Positions 16,781-26,700 of a stretch of 64,000 bases of DNA are shown in pieces. The stretch is from assembly GCF_900198195.1 (NCBI RefSeq), contig NZ_LT899436.1, positions 1,591,501 through 1,655,500 of the forward strand, read 5' to 3'. The number at the start of each line of letters is the position of its first letter. Position 1 is the stretch's first letter. The DNA is from Tenacibaculum jejuense. Its GTDB lineage: Bacteria > Bacteroidota > Bacteroidia > Flavobacteriales > Flavobacteriaceae. Position numbers and translations under genes: made by a program. The notes beneath the pieces are model-generated. The model was not told the DNA's origin. It worked only from the letters and a program-made list of their open reading frames with translations, and searched no databases.

Positions 16781-17086
16781 GGCTTTTTGAGGTGTTTTTG
16801 TTGGTGTTCCTTTGTAATTGTATGAGTTTTGTTTTTTCGTTCCTTAGAAATCTTTTATTAAAGTCAATTAAATAGTTTTTTCTTATTTTTTGTTTGTTGA
16901 TCATATTTTTTATCTATTTGTTTTTTGGTAGTCTAAAAAAAACAAAAAAATAAATTTATTTTTTTCTGTAAGGATGACAAGGGTTCAGAGTCTACATTAA
17001 AAAATAATTAATGAATTTTTGATACTAAATTGTGACTTTTTGATAAAAAAAGTTTCTAAAAAATATAAATGTGTGTTAAAAAAATA

Positions 17087-17094
17087 TATATTTG
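17087..17094 (+). promoter_or_regulatory. Putative -7 box of the adhesin-sprF-ompA operon
   Basis: TATATTTG exactly fits TAnnTTTG. Transcription would start near 17101 and give a leader of about 185 bases, unusually long for this window. A matching -33 TTG is not seen in the AT-rich sequence upstream. Confidence 0.5.
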
Positions 17095-17120
17095 CACACG
17101 AAATATGTTCCCCCCGCTAT

Positions 17121-17136
17121 CAAGTTTTATAACTTG
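17121..17136 (+). promoter_or_regulatory. Hairpin in the adhesin mRNA leader
   Basis: CAAGTT (17121-17126), loop TTAT, AACTTG (17131-17136) is a perfect 6-base stem. A CCCCCC run (17110-17115) and GGG (17143-17145) could close an outer stem. It lies just downstream of the predicted transcription start. Confidence 0.35.
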
Positions 17137-17286
17137 TATAAAGGGTCTTTACTTTGAGATTATAACACGGAGGGATATATTTAACTTCTCTGCATATTTT
17201 CATTATTAAGATTTTTTAGAGTTTATATAGTTGATAGCTAATTAAGAATATAGTTAAGTAAGTTTTCAAAAATAGAAGTTGTCAGC

Positions 17287-20200
17287 ATGAGAAACTTTTA
17301 CCCTTTAAAATCCCCAAAGGCATTAATTACGGTTGCTTTAATTGTAATATCTGCTTTTTTAAATCAAGTTTATTCTCAAGAGATAAACATCACCGGTCCA
17401 AATCAAACGGTAAATAATGGAGCCACATTTGTTGATAGTGGAGGTTCTACAGGTGATTATGGTTTCAATGAAAATAACAGTATTACTTTAACCGCTGCCA
17501 CAGGAGGTACACTTATTGTAAATTTCACTAACTTTTCTGTAGAGTCTACAGGAGGAGGTGGGTGTTTTGATTTTTTACAAATCTTTAATGGAAATGCACC
17601 TATAGCAGCAAATAGAATTGGATTTTATTGTGATGGTTTCGCTCCAGGTACTATAACATCTACAGGATCACAATTACATTTTGTTTTTGATTCCGATAAC
17701 GTTATAAATCAAGCTGGTTGGATAGCAGATATATATGTATCACCTGCAGATCCAGCTATTCCAAATCCTGATGGAGATGCTTTTAATAACTTAACAGATG
17801 CTGACGATGATAATGATGGTATTTTAGATACTTTAGAATTCGGAACTTGTTCGGGAACAGATACGAACTTAGACTGGAGTTCGTTTTATACTGCTGGCAC
17901 AGCGGCTAATACAGGAGAAGATCCATTACAGAATCCGACTATAGATATCAATGGAGTAGGCTTAACGTTACAGAGAGAAGTAATAGGTGTTATAAATAAT
18001 CAACAGTATCGAATACAAAATCTAACAGGTACTTTTGTTGGAGACGGTTATGTTTTAACCCAATCCTCCACTGCTTCGGCTGAATCTAGACATACCTTTA
18101 TTTTTGATGAACCTGTATTTAATTTAGGTTTTACTTTATTTGATGTAGATACAGGACCAAACTTTACAGATAATATTGATTTAATATTCACGCTATCAGA
18201 CGGTTCTATTCATACACTTAATGCAGCAGAATATACAACAAATGGTCAAACAGTTTCTGGGAATACAATTACAGGTACAGGATTAGACGGTAGTTTTGTT
18301 GTTAATGGCATTCAACAATGGGTTGTTCAATTAGAATTAAGATATAGAAATAGTGGAGGTTCACCAAGTGCTAATCAAGCCATGGCAATTGGAGATTTTT
18401 CTTTTTGTCAAACACAAGATACTGATAACGACGGAATTAAAGATTATTTAGATTTAGATTCTGATGGCGACGGATGTTTTGATGCATTAGAAGGTGGAGC
18501 AGGAATAACAACTGTTCAAGTTGATGGTAGTGGAAGAATTACTGGAGGTGTAGATGGTAGTGGTGTTCCTAATTTAGTTTCTGGTGGTCAGTCTGTTGGA
18601 ACAGCTACTGATTTTGATACAAGAGATGCTCAGTGTGATGATGATGGAGACGGTGTTCCAAATGCTTCTGATGTGTGTAATGGTTTTGATGATAACCAGG
18701 ATGCAGATTCAGACGGAATACCAGATAATTGTGATACAGATAACGATAACGATGGAATTACTGATGCTAATGAAGGATTAAATTGTGCTCCAGGTGCTTT
18801 AAATGTAGGAACAACTGGAAGTTTTCTAGGTGCGGCTGCAATTAATGATATTTACCCACATGATGGTGTTAATATAGATTTAGCAGCAACAACTACTAAT
18901 GCAAATTTAACTCAGTTACAAGTACAGAATGCAACTACGCTAAGAGTTCAAGGAAATAATGCAGACGATGGAGCAGGAGATTCAGTAGTATACACTTTCA
19001 CTTTTAGCCAACCAGTAACAAATGTTAATTTCAGATGGACTGGAATAGATCAAGGAGATAAAGTAACTGTAACATCTACAGGACCTTCTGGGGCTAATGA
19101 TGTGTTTATGGCAGGTTTTGCAGATCCTGTTTTTAATACTATTAGTGATGACTACAATGGTTCAGGTGCAGGTGATCCAAATCCAAACGGAGTATTATTT
19201 GATATAGATAATAATGGAACAAATTCTCCTACAATTACTTCGTTTATTAGTGGAGGAAATGCTAATAATAGCTTTACAGATATATCTATAAATGGTGTTG
19301 TTTCTTCATTTCAAGTAACAACAAGAAAAGAAAGACAAGACGGTAATGTTGCTAATAATGGATCAGTTACATTTACGTTCACAAATTTTGAATACTGTAC
19401 ATTCGATGATGTAGATAACGACAATATTCCTAACCATTTAGATTCAGATTCAGACGGTGACGGTTGTTTTGATGTAGTTGAATCTGGAGGAGTTGATACT
19501 ACTCCTGCTAATGGAATTTTAGACGGAACAGGTTTTAGTAGTACAGGTCAAGTTACTGGTGGTTCTGGTGGGTATAATGGATTGTCTGCTGGAGGTGGTG
19601 AGTTCATAGCCGTAGAAGCTTCTGTCGATGCAACTGCCTTAGTGGATCAAACTGTTGCAGAAGGAGCGAGTACTTCATTTACAATAACATCAGCTACTGC
19701 TTCAAGTGCTACAAGTTATAGTTCAGGAACACCAACTTATGGTACACCAGGAAATGCAAATGCAGGAATAAATTATCAATGGTTTATTGGAAATCCTAGT
19801 TCTGGAGGAACTGCTATAGCAGCTTCAGATCCAAATTATAGCGGAGAAAATACAGATATATTAAACATAGCTAATGTAACTGGTTTAAATAATACAGAGT
19901 ACTTTTTAGTTGTTTCACACAATAATAATTTGTGTTTAGATATAGTAAATAGTGCTACTTTATTTGTTGGTGCTGATTCAGATAATGATTCAGTTTCTGA
20001 TATAACAGATTTAGATGATGATAATGATGGTATTCTTGATACTGTAGAGTTAGCTTCTTGTTCAGGAAGTATTTCTTATGAGTATTATGATGGTACACCA
20101 GCAGGATTAACAGTAGATAACATTCCTACTACTAGTCCTGATGCTTCTGGAACTTTTAACTCTTTTGATGTAGATGCAATTATAGCTTCGATTGGAGCTG

Positions 20201-23200
20201 ATAATAATTCTTACGGTTTAAGATTTAGAGGGTACTTAAATATAACAACAGCAGGAACTTATAATTTTTATTTAGCATCTGATGATGGTTCTAAATTATT
20301 TATTGATGGAGTAGAAGTAATTGATAATGATGGAGATCATGCAGTTGTAACTGTTTCAAATTCTTATTTCCTTGGTGTTGGACTACATGAAATTGTTGTA
20401 CCGTTTTATGAAAATGGAGGTGGTGAATCTTTAGATTTAGATTATGAATTACCAGGTACTATTTCTAGACAAGATTTACCTTTTTCAGATTTATTTTGTT
20501 ATTTAGATACTGATGGAGATGGAACTCCAAATCATTTAGATTTAGATTCTGATGGAGATGGTTGTCCAGATGCAAGAGAATCAGGAGGTGTAGATGAATC
20601 TCCTGCTGATGGTAGATTGGACGGAACTGGATTTAGTGGAACAGGTTTAGTAACTGGTGGATCAGGAGGTTACAACGGAGCTACAGGTAATGAAATAATA
20701 GCTACACAAATTACAGCTTTAGCAACAATAGCAAATCAAACAATACCTTCGGGAGGTTCATTAAATGTTGATGCGACTTCTACAGCAACAAATACGATTG
20801 TTTTTACTGGAGGAACACCAGATTACGGTTCAGGTACAGATTCTTCTACTCAGTTATTATATGAATTTCAAATTGATAGAGGCGATGGAGCTGGATTTGT
20901 AACAATTCAAGCAAATTCTAGTTCACCTACTTATTCACAAGGATCAGTTACAAATTTAGATGCAGGAACATACAGAGTAAATGTAACTCATTCACAAAAT
21001 ATTTGTTTAAATCAAACAATTTCTTTTACAGTTAATGTTCTTCCTATCATCAGCATCGGAGATGTAACAGTTGATGAAGGCGCAGGAACGGCAAGTGTAC
21101 CAGTAAGTATTGATGTACCAAGTAGTGTGGATACCGTAGTTGAGATCACTACAGCAACAGGAACAGCAGGAACATCAGATTATACAACCACAACGACAAC
21201 GGTAACGATTCCAGCAGGAAGTACTAGTGTTAATGTAAGTGTTCCAATTACAGACGATACAACTGATGAGCCAAATGAAACGTTCACTGTAAACGGAAAT
21301 GTAACAAGTGGAAACACGAGCAATACAGATCCAAGTGGAACAGTAACGATTACAGATAACGATGGTACTCCAGTGGTTACTATCGGAGATGTAACCGTTG
21401 ATGAAGGCGCAGGAACAGCAAGTGTACCCGTAAGTATTGATGTACCAAGTAGTGTGGATACGGTAGTTGAGATTACTACAGCCACAGGTACAGCAGGTAC
21501 TTCAGATTATACAACAACAACGACAACAGTAACCATTCCAGCGGGAAGCACTAGCGTAACTGTTAGTATTCCAGTAACGGATGATGGTATCGATGAGCCA
21601 AGTGAGACCTTCACAGTAAACGGAAATGTAACAAGTGGAAACACGAGCAATACAGATCCAAGTGGAACAGTAACGATTACAGATAACGATGGTACTCCAG
21701 TGGTAAGCATTGGAAGCCCAACAGTTGATGAAGGCGCAGGAACAGCAAGTGTACCCGTAAGTATTGATGTACCAAGTAGTGTGGATACGGTAGTTGAGAT
21801 CACTACAGCCACAGGTACAGCAGGTGCTTCAGATTATACGACAACAACGACAACAGTAACGATTCCAGCAGGAAGCACTAGTGTTAATGTAAGTATTCCA
21901 GTAACGGATGACGGTATCGATGAGCCAAATGAGACCTTCACAGTAAACGGAAATGTGACAAGTGGAAACACGAGCAACACAGATCCAAGTGGAACAGTAA
22001 CGATTACAGATAACGATGGTACTCCAGTGGTTACTATCGGAGATGTAACAGTTGATGAAGGCGCAGGAACAGCAAGTGTACCGGTAAGTATTGATGTACC
22101 AAGTAGTGTGGATACGGTAGTTGAGATCACTACAGCCACAGGTACAGCAGGAACATCAGATTATACAACAACAACGACAACAGTAACGATTCCAGCAGGA
22201 AGTACAAGTGTAAATGTTAGTATCCCAGTTACAGACGATACAACTGATGAGCCAAATGAGACCTTTACAGTAAACGGAAATGTGACAAGTGGAAACACGA
22301 GCAATACAGATCCAAGTGGAACAGTAACGATTACAGATAACGATGGTACTCCAGTGGTTACTATCGGAGATGTAACAGTTGATGAAGGAGCAGGAACAGC
22401 AAGTGTACCAGTAAGTATTGATGTACCAAGTAGTGTAGATACGGTAGTTGAGATTACTACAGCCACAGGTACAGCAGGTACTTCAGATTATACAACAACA
22501 ACGACAACAGTAATCATTCCAGCAGGAAGTACTAGTGTTAATGTAAGTATCCCAGTAACGGATGATGGTATTGATGAGCCAAATGAGACCTTCACAGTAA
22601 ACGGAAATGTAACAAGTGGAAACACGTCAAACACAGATCCAAGTGGAACAGTAACGATTACAGATAACGATGGTACTCCAGTGGTATCTATCGGAGACGT
22701 AACTGTTGATGAAGGAGCAGGAACGGCAAGTGTACCAGTAAGTATTGATGTACCAAGTAGTGTGGATACGGTAGTTGAGATCACTACAGCCACAGGTACA
22801 GCAGGAACATCAGATTATACAACCACAACGACAACAGTAACGATTCCAGCAGGAAACACAAGTGTTAATGTAAATATTCCAATTACAGACGATACAACTG
22901 ATGAGCCAAATGAGACCTTTACTGTAAACGGAAATGTAACAAGTGGAAACACGAGCAACACAGATCCAAGTGGAACAGTAACGATTACAGATAACGATGG
23001 TACTCCAGTGGTATCTATCGGAGATGTAACAGTTGATGAAGGAGCAGGAACGGCAAGTGTACCAGTAAGTATTGATGTACCAAGTAGTGTGGATACCGTA
23101 GTTGAGATCACTACAGCCACAGGTACAGCAGGAACATCAGATTATACAACAACAACGACAACAGTAACGATTCCAGCAGGAAGCACTAGCGTAAACGTTA

Positions 23201-23721
23201 GTATCCCAGTTACAGACGATACAACAGATGAGCCAAATGAGACCTTCACAGTAAACGGAAATGTAACAAGTGGAAACACGAGCAACACAGATCCAAGTGG
23301 AACAGTAACGATTACAGATAACGATGGTACTCCAGTGGTTACTATCGGAGATGTAACCGTTGATGAAGGCGCAGGAACAGCAAGTGTACCCGTAAGTATT
23401 GATGTACCAAGTAGTGTGGATACGGTAGTTGAGATTACTACAGCCACAGGTACAGCAGGTACTTCAGATTATACAACAACAACGACAACAGTAACCATTC
23501 CAGCGGGAAGCACTAGCGTAACTGTTAGTATTCCAGTAACGGATGATGGTATCGATGAGCCAAGTGAGACCTTCACAGTAAACGGAAATGTAACAAGTGG
23601 AAACACGAGCAATACAGATCCAAGTGGAACAGTAACGATTACAGATAACGATGGTACTCCAGTGGTAAGCATTGGAAGCCAACAGTTGATGAAGGCGCAG
23701 GAACAGCAAGTGTACCAGTAA
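17287..23721 (+). CDS. N-terminal intact part of the giant adhesin
   Basis: This 2144-codon frame starts at ATG 17287 with MRNFYPLKSPKALITVALIV, a Sec signal peptide ending near YSQ (residue 31). Residues about 36-155 look like a CUB domain (GGGGCFDFLQIFNGNAP; WIADIYV). Acidic thrombospondin-3-type calcium repeats recur near residues 160-190, 375-405 and 445-500 (DTDNDGIKDYLDLDSDGDG and similar). A PA14 domain lies near residues 930-1070 (TAGTYNFYLASDDGSKLFID). The first eight Calx-beta units begin at residue about 1255. The frame is lost near 23680, where GAAGCCCAACAG of the sister unit (21713) reads GAAGCCAACAG; the last few residues of this frame are therefore not native. Confidence 0.85.
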   Translation: MRNFYPLKSPKALITVALIVISAFLNQVYSQEINITGPNQTVNNGATFVDSGGSTGDYGFNENNSITLTAATGGTLIVNFTNFSVESTGGGGCFDFLQIFNGNAPIAANRIGFYCDGFAPGTITSTGSQLHFVFDSDNVINQAGWIADIYVSPADPAIPNPDGDAFNNLTDADDDNDGILDTLEFGTCSGTDTNLDWSSFYTAGTAANTGEDPLQNPTIDINGVGLTLQREVIGVINNQQYRIQNLTGTFVGDGYVLTQSSTASAESRHTFIFDEPVFNLGFTLFDVDTGPNFTDNIDLIFTLSDGSIHTLNAAEYTTNGQTVSGNTITGTGLDGSFVVNGIQQWVVQLELRYRNSGGSPSANQAMAIGDFSFCQTQDTDNDGIKDYLDLDSDGDGCFDALEGGAGITTVQVDGSGRITGGVDGSGVPNLVSGGQSVGTATDFDTRDAQCDDDGDGVPNASDVCNGFDDNQDADSDGIPDNCDTDNDNDGITDANEGLNCAPGALNVGTTGSFLGAAAINDIYPHDGVNIDLAATTTNANLTQLQVQNATTLRVQGNNADDGAGDSVVYTFTFSQPVTNVNFRWTGIDQGDKVTVTSTGPSGANDVFMAGFADPVFNTISDDYNGSGAGDPNPNGVLFDIDNNGTNSPTITSFISGGNANNSFTDISINGVVSSFQVTTRKERQDGNVANNGSVTFTFTNFEYCTFDDVDNDNIPNHLDSDSDGDGCFDVVESGGVDTTPANGILDGTGFSSTGQVTGGSGGYNGLSAGGGEFIAVEASVDATALVDQTVAEGASTSFTITSATASSATSYSSGTPTYGTPGNANAGINYQWFIGNPSSGGTAIAASDPNYSGENTDILNIANVTGLNNTEYFLVVSHNNNLCLDIVNSATLFVGADSDNDSVSDITDLDDDNDGILDTVELASCSGSISYEYYDGTPAGLTVDNIPTTSPDASGTFNSFDVDAIIASIGADNNSYGLRFRGYLNITTAGTYNFYLASDDGSKLFIDGVEVIDNDGDHAVVTVSNSYFLGVGLHEIVVPFYENGGGESLDLDYELPGTISRQDLPFSDLFCYLDTDGDGTPNHLDLDSDGDGCPDARESGGVDESPADGRLDGTGFSGTGLVTGGSGGYNGATGNEIIATQITALATIANQTIPSGGSLNVDATSTATNTIVFTGGTPDYGSGTDSSTQLLYEFQIDRGDGAGFVTIQANSSSPTYSQGSVTNLDAGTYRVNVTHSQNICLNQTISFTVNVLPIISIGDVTVDEGAGTASVPVSIDVPSSVDTVVEITTATGTAGTSDYTTTTTTVTIPAGSTSVNVSVPITDDTTDEPNETFTVNGNVTSGNTSNTDPSGTVTITDNDGTPVVTIGDVTVDEGAGTASVPVSIDVPSSVDTVVEITTATGTAGTSDYTTTTTTVTIPAGSTSVTVSIPVTDDGIDEPSETFTVNGNVTSGNTSNTDPSGTVTITDNDGTPVVSIGSPTVDEGAGTASVPVSIDVPSSVDTVVEITTATGTAGASDYTTTTTTVTIPAGSTSVNVSIPVTDDGIDEPNETFTVNGNVTSGNTSNTDPSGTVTITDNDGTPVVTIGDVTVDEGAGTASVPVSIDVPSSVDTVVEITTATGTAGTSDYTTTTTTVTIPAGSTSVNVSIPVTDDTTDEPNETFTVNGNVTSGNTSNTDPSGTVTITDNDGTPVVTIGDVTVDEGAGTASVPVSIDVPSSVDTVVEITTATGTAGTSDYTTTTTTVIIPAGSTSVNVSIPVTDDGIDEPNETFTVNGNVTSGNTSNTDPSGTVTITDNDGTPVVSIGDVTVDEGAGTASVPVSIDVPSSVDTVVEITTATGTAGTSDYTTTTTTVTIPAGNTSVNVNIPITDDTTDEPNETFTVNGNVTSGNTSNTDPSGTVTITDNDGTPVVSIGDVTVDEGAGTASVPVSIDVPSSVDTVVEITTATGTAGTSDYTTTTTTVTIPAGSTSVNVSIPVTDDTTDEPNETFTVNGNVTSGNTSNTDPSGTVTITDNDGTPVVTIGDVTVDEGAGTASVPVSIDVPSSVDTVVEITTATGTAGTSDYTTTTTTVTIPAGSTSVTVSIPVTDDGIDEPSETFTVNGNVTSGNTSNTDPSGTVTITDNDGTPVVSIGSQQLMKAQEQQVYQ

Positions 23722-26700
23722 GTATTGATGTACCAAGTAGTATGGATACGGTAGTTGAGATCACTACAGCCACAGGTACAGCAGGTGCTTCAGATTATAC
23801 GACAACAACGACAACAGTAACGATTCCAGCAGGAAGCACTAGTGTTAATGTAAGTATTCCAGTAACGGATGACGGTATCGATGAGCCAAATGAGACCTTC
23901 ACAGTAAACGGAAATGTGACAAGTGGAAACACGAGCAACACAGATCCAAGTGGAACAGTAACGATTACAGATAACGATGGTACTCCAGTGGTTACTATCG
24001 GAGATGTAACAGTTGATGAAGGCGCAGGAACAGCAAGTGTACCGGTAAGTATTGATGTACCAAGTAGTGTGGATACGGTAGTTGAGATCACTACAGCCAC
24101 AGGTACAGCAGGAACATCAGATTATACAACAACAACGACAACAGTAACGATTCCAGCAGGAAGTACAAGTGTAAATGTTAGTATCCCAGTTACAGACGAT
24201 ACAACTGATGAGCCAAATGAGACCTTTACAGTAAACGGAAATGTGACAAGTGGAAACACGAGCAATACAGATCCAAGTGGAACAGTAACGATTACAGATA
24301 ACGATGGTACTCCAGTGGTTACTATCGGAGATGTAACTGTTGATGAAGGCGCAGGAACGGCAAGTGTACCAGTAAGTATTGATGTACCAAGTAGTGTGGA
24401 TACGGTAGTTGAGATCACTACAGCCACAGGTACAGCAGGAACATCAGATTATACAACAACAACGACAACGGTAACGATTCCAGCAGGAAGCACTAGCGTA
24501 AACGTTAGTATCCCAGTTACAGACGATACAACTGATGAGCCAAATGAAACGTTCACAGTAAACGGAAATGTAACAAGTGGAAACACGAGCAATACAGATC
24601 CAAGTGGAACAGTAACGATTACAGATAACGATGGTACTCCAGTAGTTACTATCGGAGATGTAACTGTTGATGAAGGAGCAGGAACGGCAAGTGTACCCGT
24701 AAGTATTGATGTACCAAGTAGTGTGGATACGGTAGTTGAGATTACTACAGCCACAGGTACAGCAGGAACTTCAGATTATACAACAACAACGACAACAGTA
24801 ACGATTCCAGCAGGAAACACAAGTGTTAATGTAAATATTCCAATTACAGACGATACAACTGATGAGCCAAATGAAACGTTCACAGTAAACGGAAATGTAA
24901 CAAGTGGAAACACGAGCAATACAGATCCAAGTGGAACAGTAACGATTACAGATAACGATGGTACTCCAGTGGTATCTATCGGAGATGTAACTGTTGATGA
25001 AGGAGCAGGAACGGCAAGTGTACCGGTAAGTATTGATGTACCAAGTAGTGTGGATACGGTAGTTGAGATCACTACAGCCACAGGTACAGCAGGTACTTCA
25101 GATTATACAACAACAACGACAACAGTAACGATTCCAGCAGGAACACAAGTGTTAATGTAAATATTCCAATTACAGACGATACAACTGATGAGCCAAATGA
25201 GACCTTTACTGTAAACGGAAATGTAACAAGTGGAAACACGAGCAATACAGATCCAAGTGGAACAGTAACGATTACAGATAACGATGGTACTCCAGTGATT
25301 ACTATCGGAGATGTAACAGTTGATGAAGGAGCAGGAACGGCAAGTGTACCGGTAAGTATTGATGTACCAAGTAGTGTGGATACCGTAGTTGAGATCACTA
25401 CAGCCACAGGTACAGCAGGTACTTCAGATTATACAACACAACGACAACAGTAACGATTCCAGCAGGAAGCACTAGCGTAAATGTTAGTATTCCAATTACA
25501 GACGATACAACTGATGAGCCAAATGAGACCTTCACAGTAAACGGAAATGTAACAAGTGGAAACACGAGCAATACAGATCCAAGTGGAACAGTAACGATTA
25601 CAGATAACGATGGTACTCCAGTAGTTACTATCGGAGATGTAACTGTTGATGAAGGAGCAGGAACAGCAAGTGTACCCGTAAGTATTGATGTACCAAGTAG
25701 TGTGGATACGGTAGTTGAGATTACTACAGCCACAGGTACAGCAGGTACTTCAGATTATACAACAACAACGACAACAGTAACCATTCCAGCGGAAGCACTA
25801 GCGTAACTGTTAGTATTCCAGTAACGGATGATGGTATCGATGAGCCAAATGAGACCTTCACAGTAAACGGAAATGTAACAAGTGGAAACACGAGCAATAC
25901 AGATCCAAGTGGAACAGTAACGATTACAGATAACGATGGTACTCCAGTGGTACATTGGAAGCAACAGTTGATGAAGGCGCAGGAACAGCAAGTGTACCAG
26001 TAAGTATTGATGTACCAAGTAGTGTGGATACGGTAGTTGAGATCACTACAGCCACAGGTACAGCAGGTGCTTCAGATTATACGACAACAACGACAACAGT
26101 AACGATTCCAGCAGGAAGTACTAGTGTTAATGTTAGTATCCCAGTTACAGACGATACAACTGATGAGCCAAATGAAACGTTCACAGTAAACGGAAATGTA
26201 ACAAGTGGAAACACGAGCAATACAGATCCAAGTGGAACGGTAACGATTACAGATAACGATGGTACTCCAGTGGTTACTATCGGAGATGTAACTGTTGATG
26301 AAGGCGCAGGAACAGCAAGTGTACCGTAAGTATTGATGTACCAAGTAGTGTGGATACCGGTAGTTGAGATCACTACAGCCACAGGTACAGCAGGTACTTC
26401 AGATTATACAACCACAACGACAACAGTAACGATTCCAGCAGGAAGCACTAGCGTAAATGTTAGTATTCCAATTACAGACGATACAACTGATGAGCCAAGT
26501 GAGACCTTCACAGTAAACGGAAATGTAACAAGTGGAAACACGAGCAATACAGATCCAAGTGGAACAGTAACGATTACAGATAACGATGGTACTCCAGTGG
26601 TTACTATCGGAGATGTAACGTTGATGAAGGCGCAGGAACAGCAAGTGTACCGTAAGTATTGATGTACCAAGTAGTGTGGATACGGTAGTTGAGATTACTA

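Larger units (their letters stand above)
16781..17286. other. 506-base intergenic stretch before the giant adhesin gene
   Basis: It is very AT-rich, with several A- and T-runs. It holds one good -7 box (17087-17094) and a small hairpin in the resulting long leader (17121-17136). No convincing open frame was found; a short minus-strand frame at 16716-16904 overlaps the desulfurase gene and has no recognisable sequence. Confidence 0.6.
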
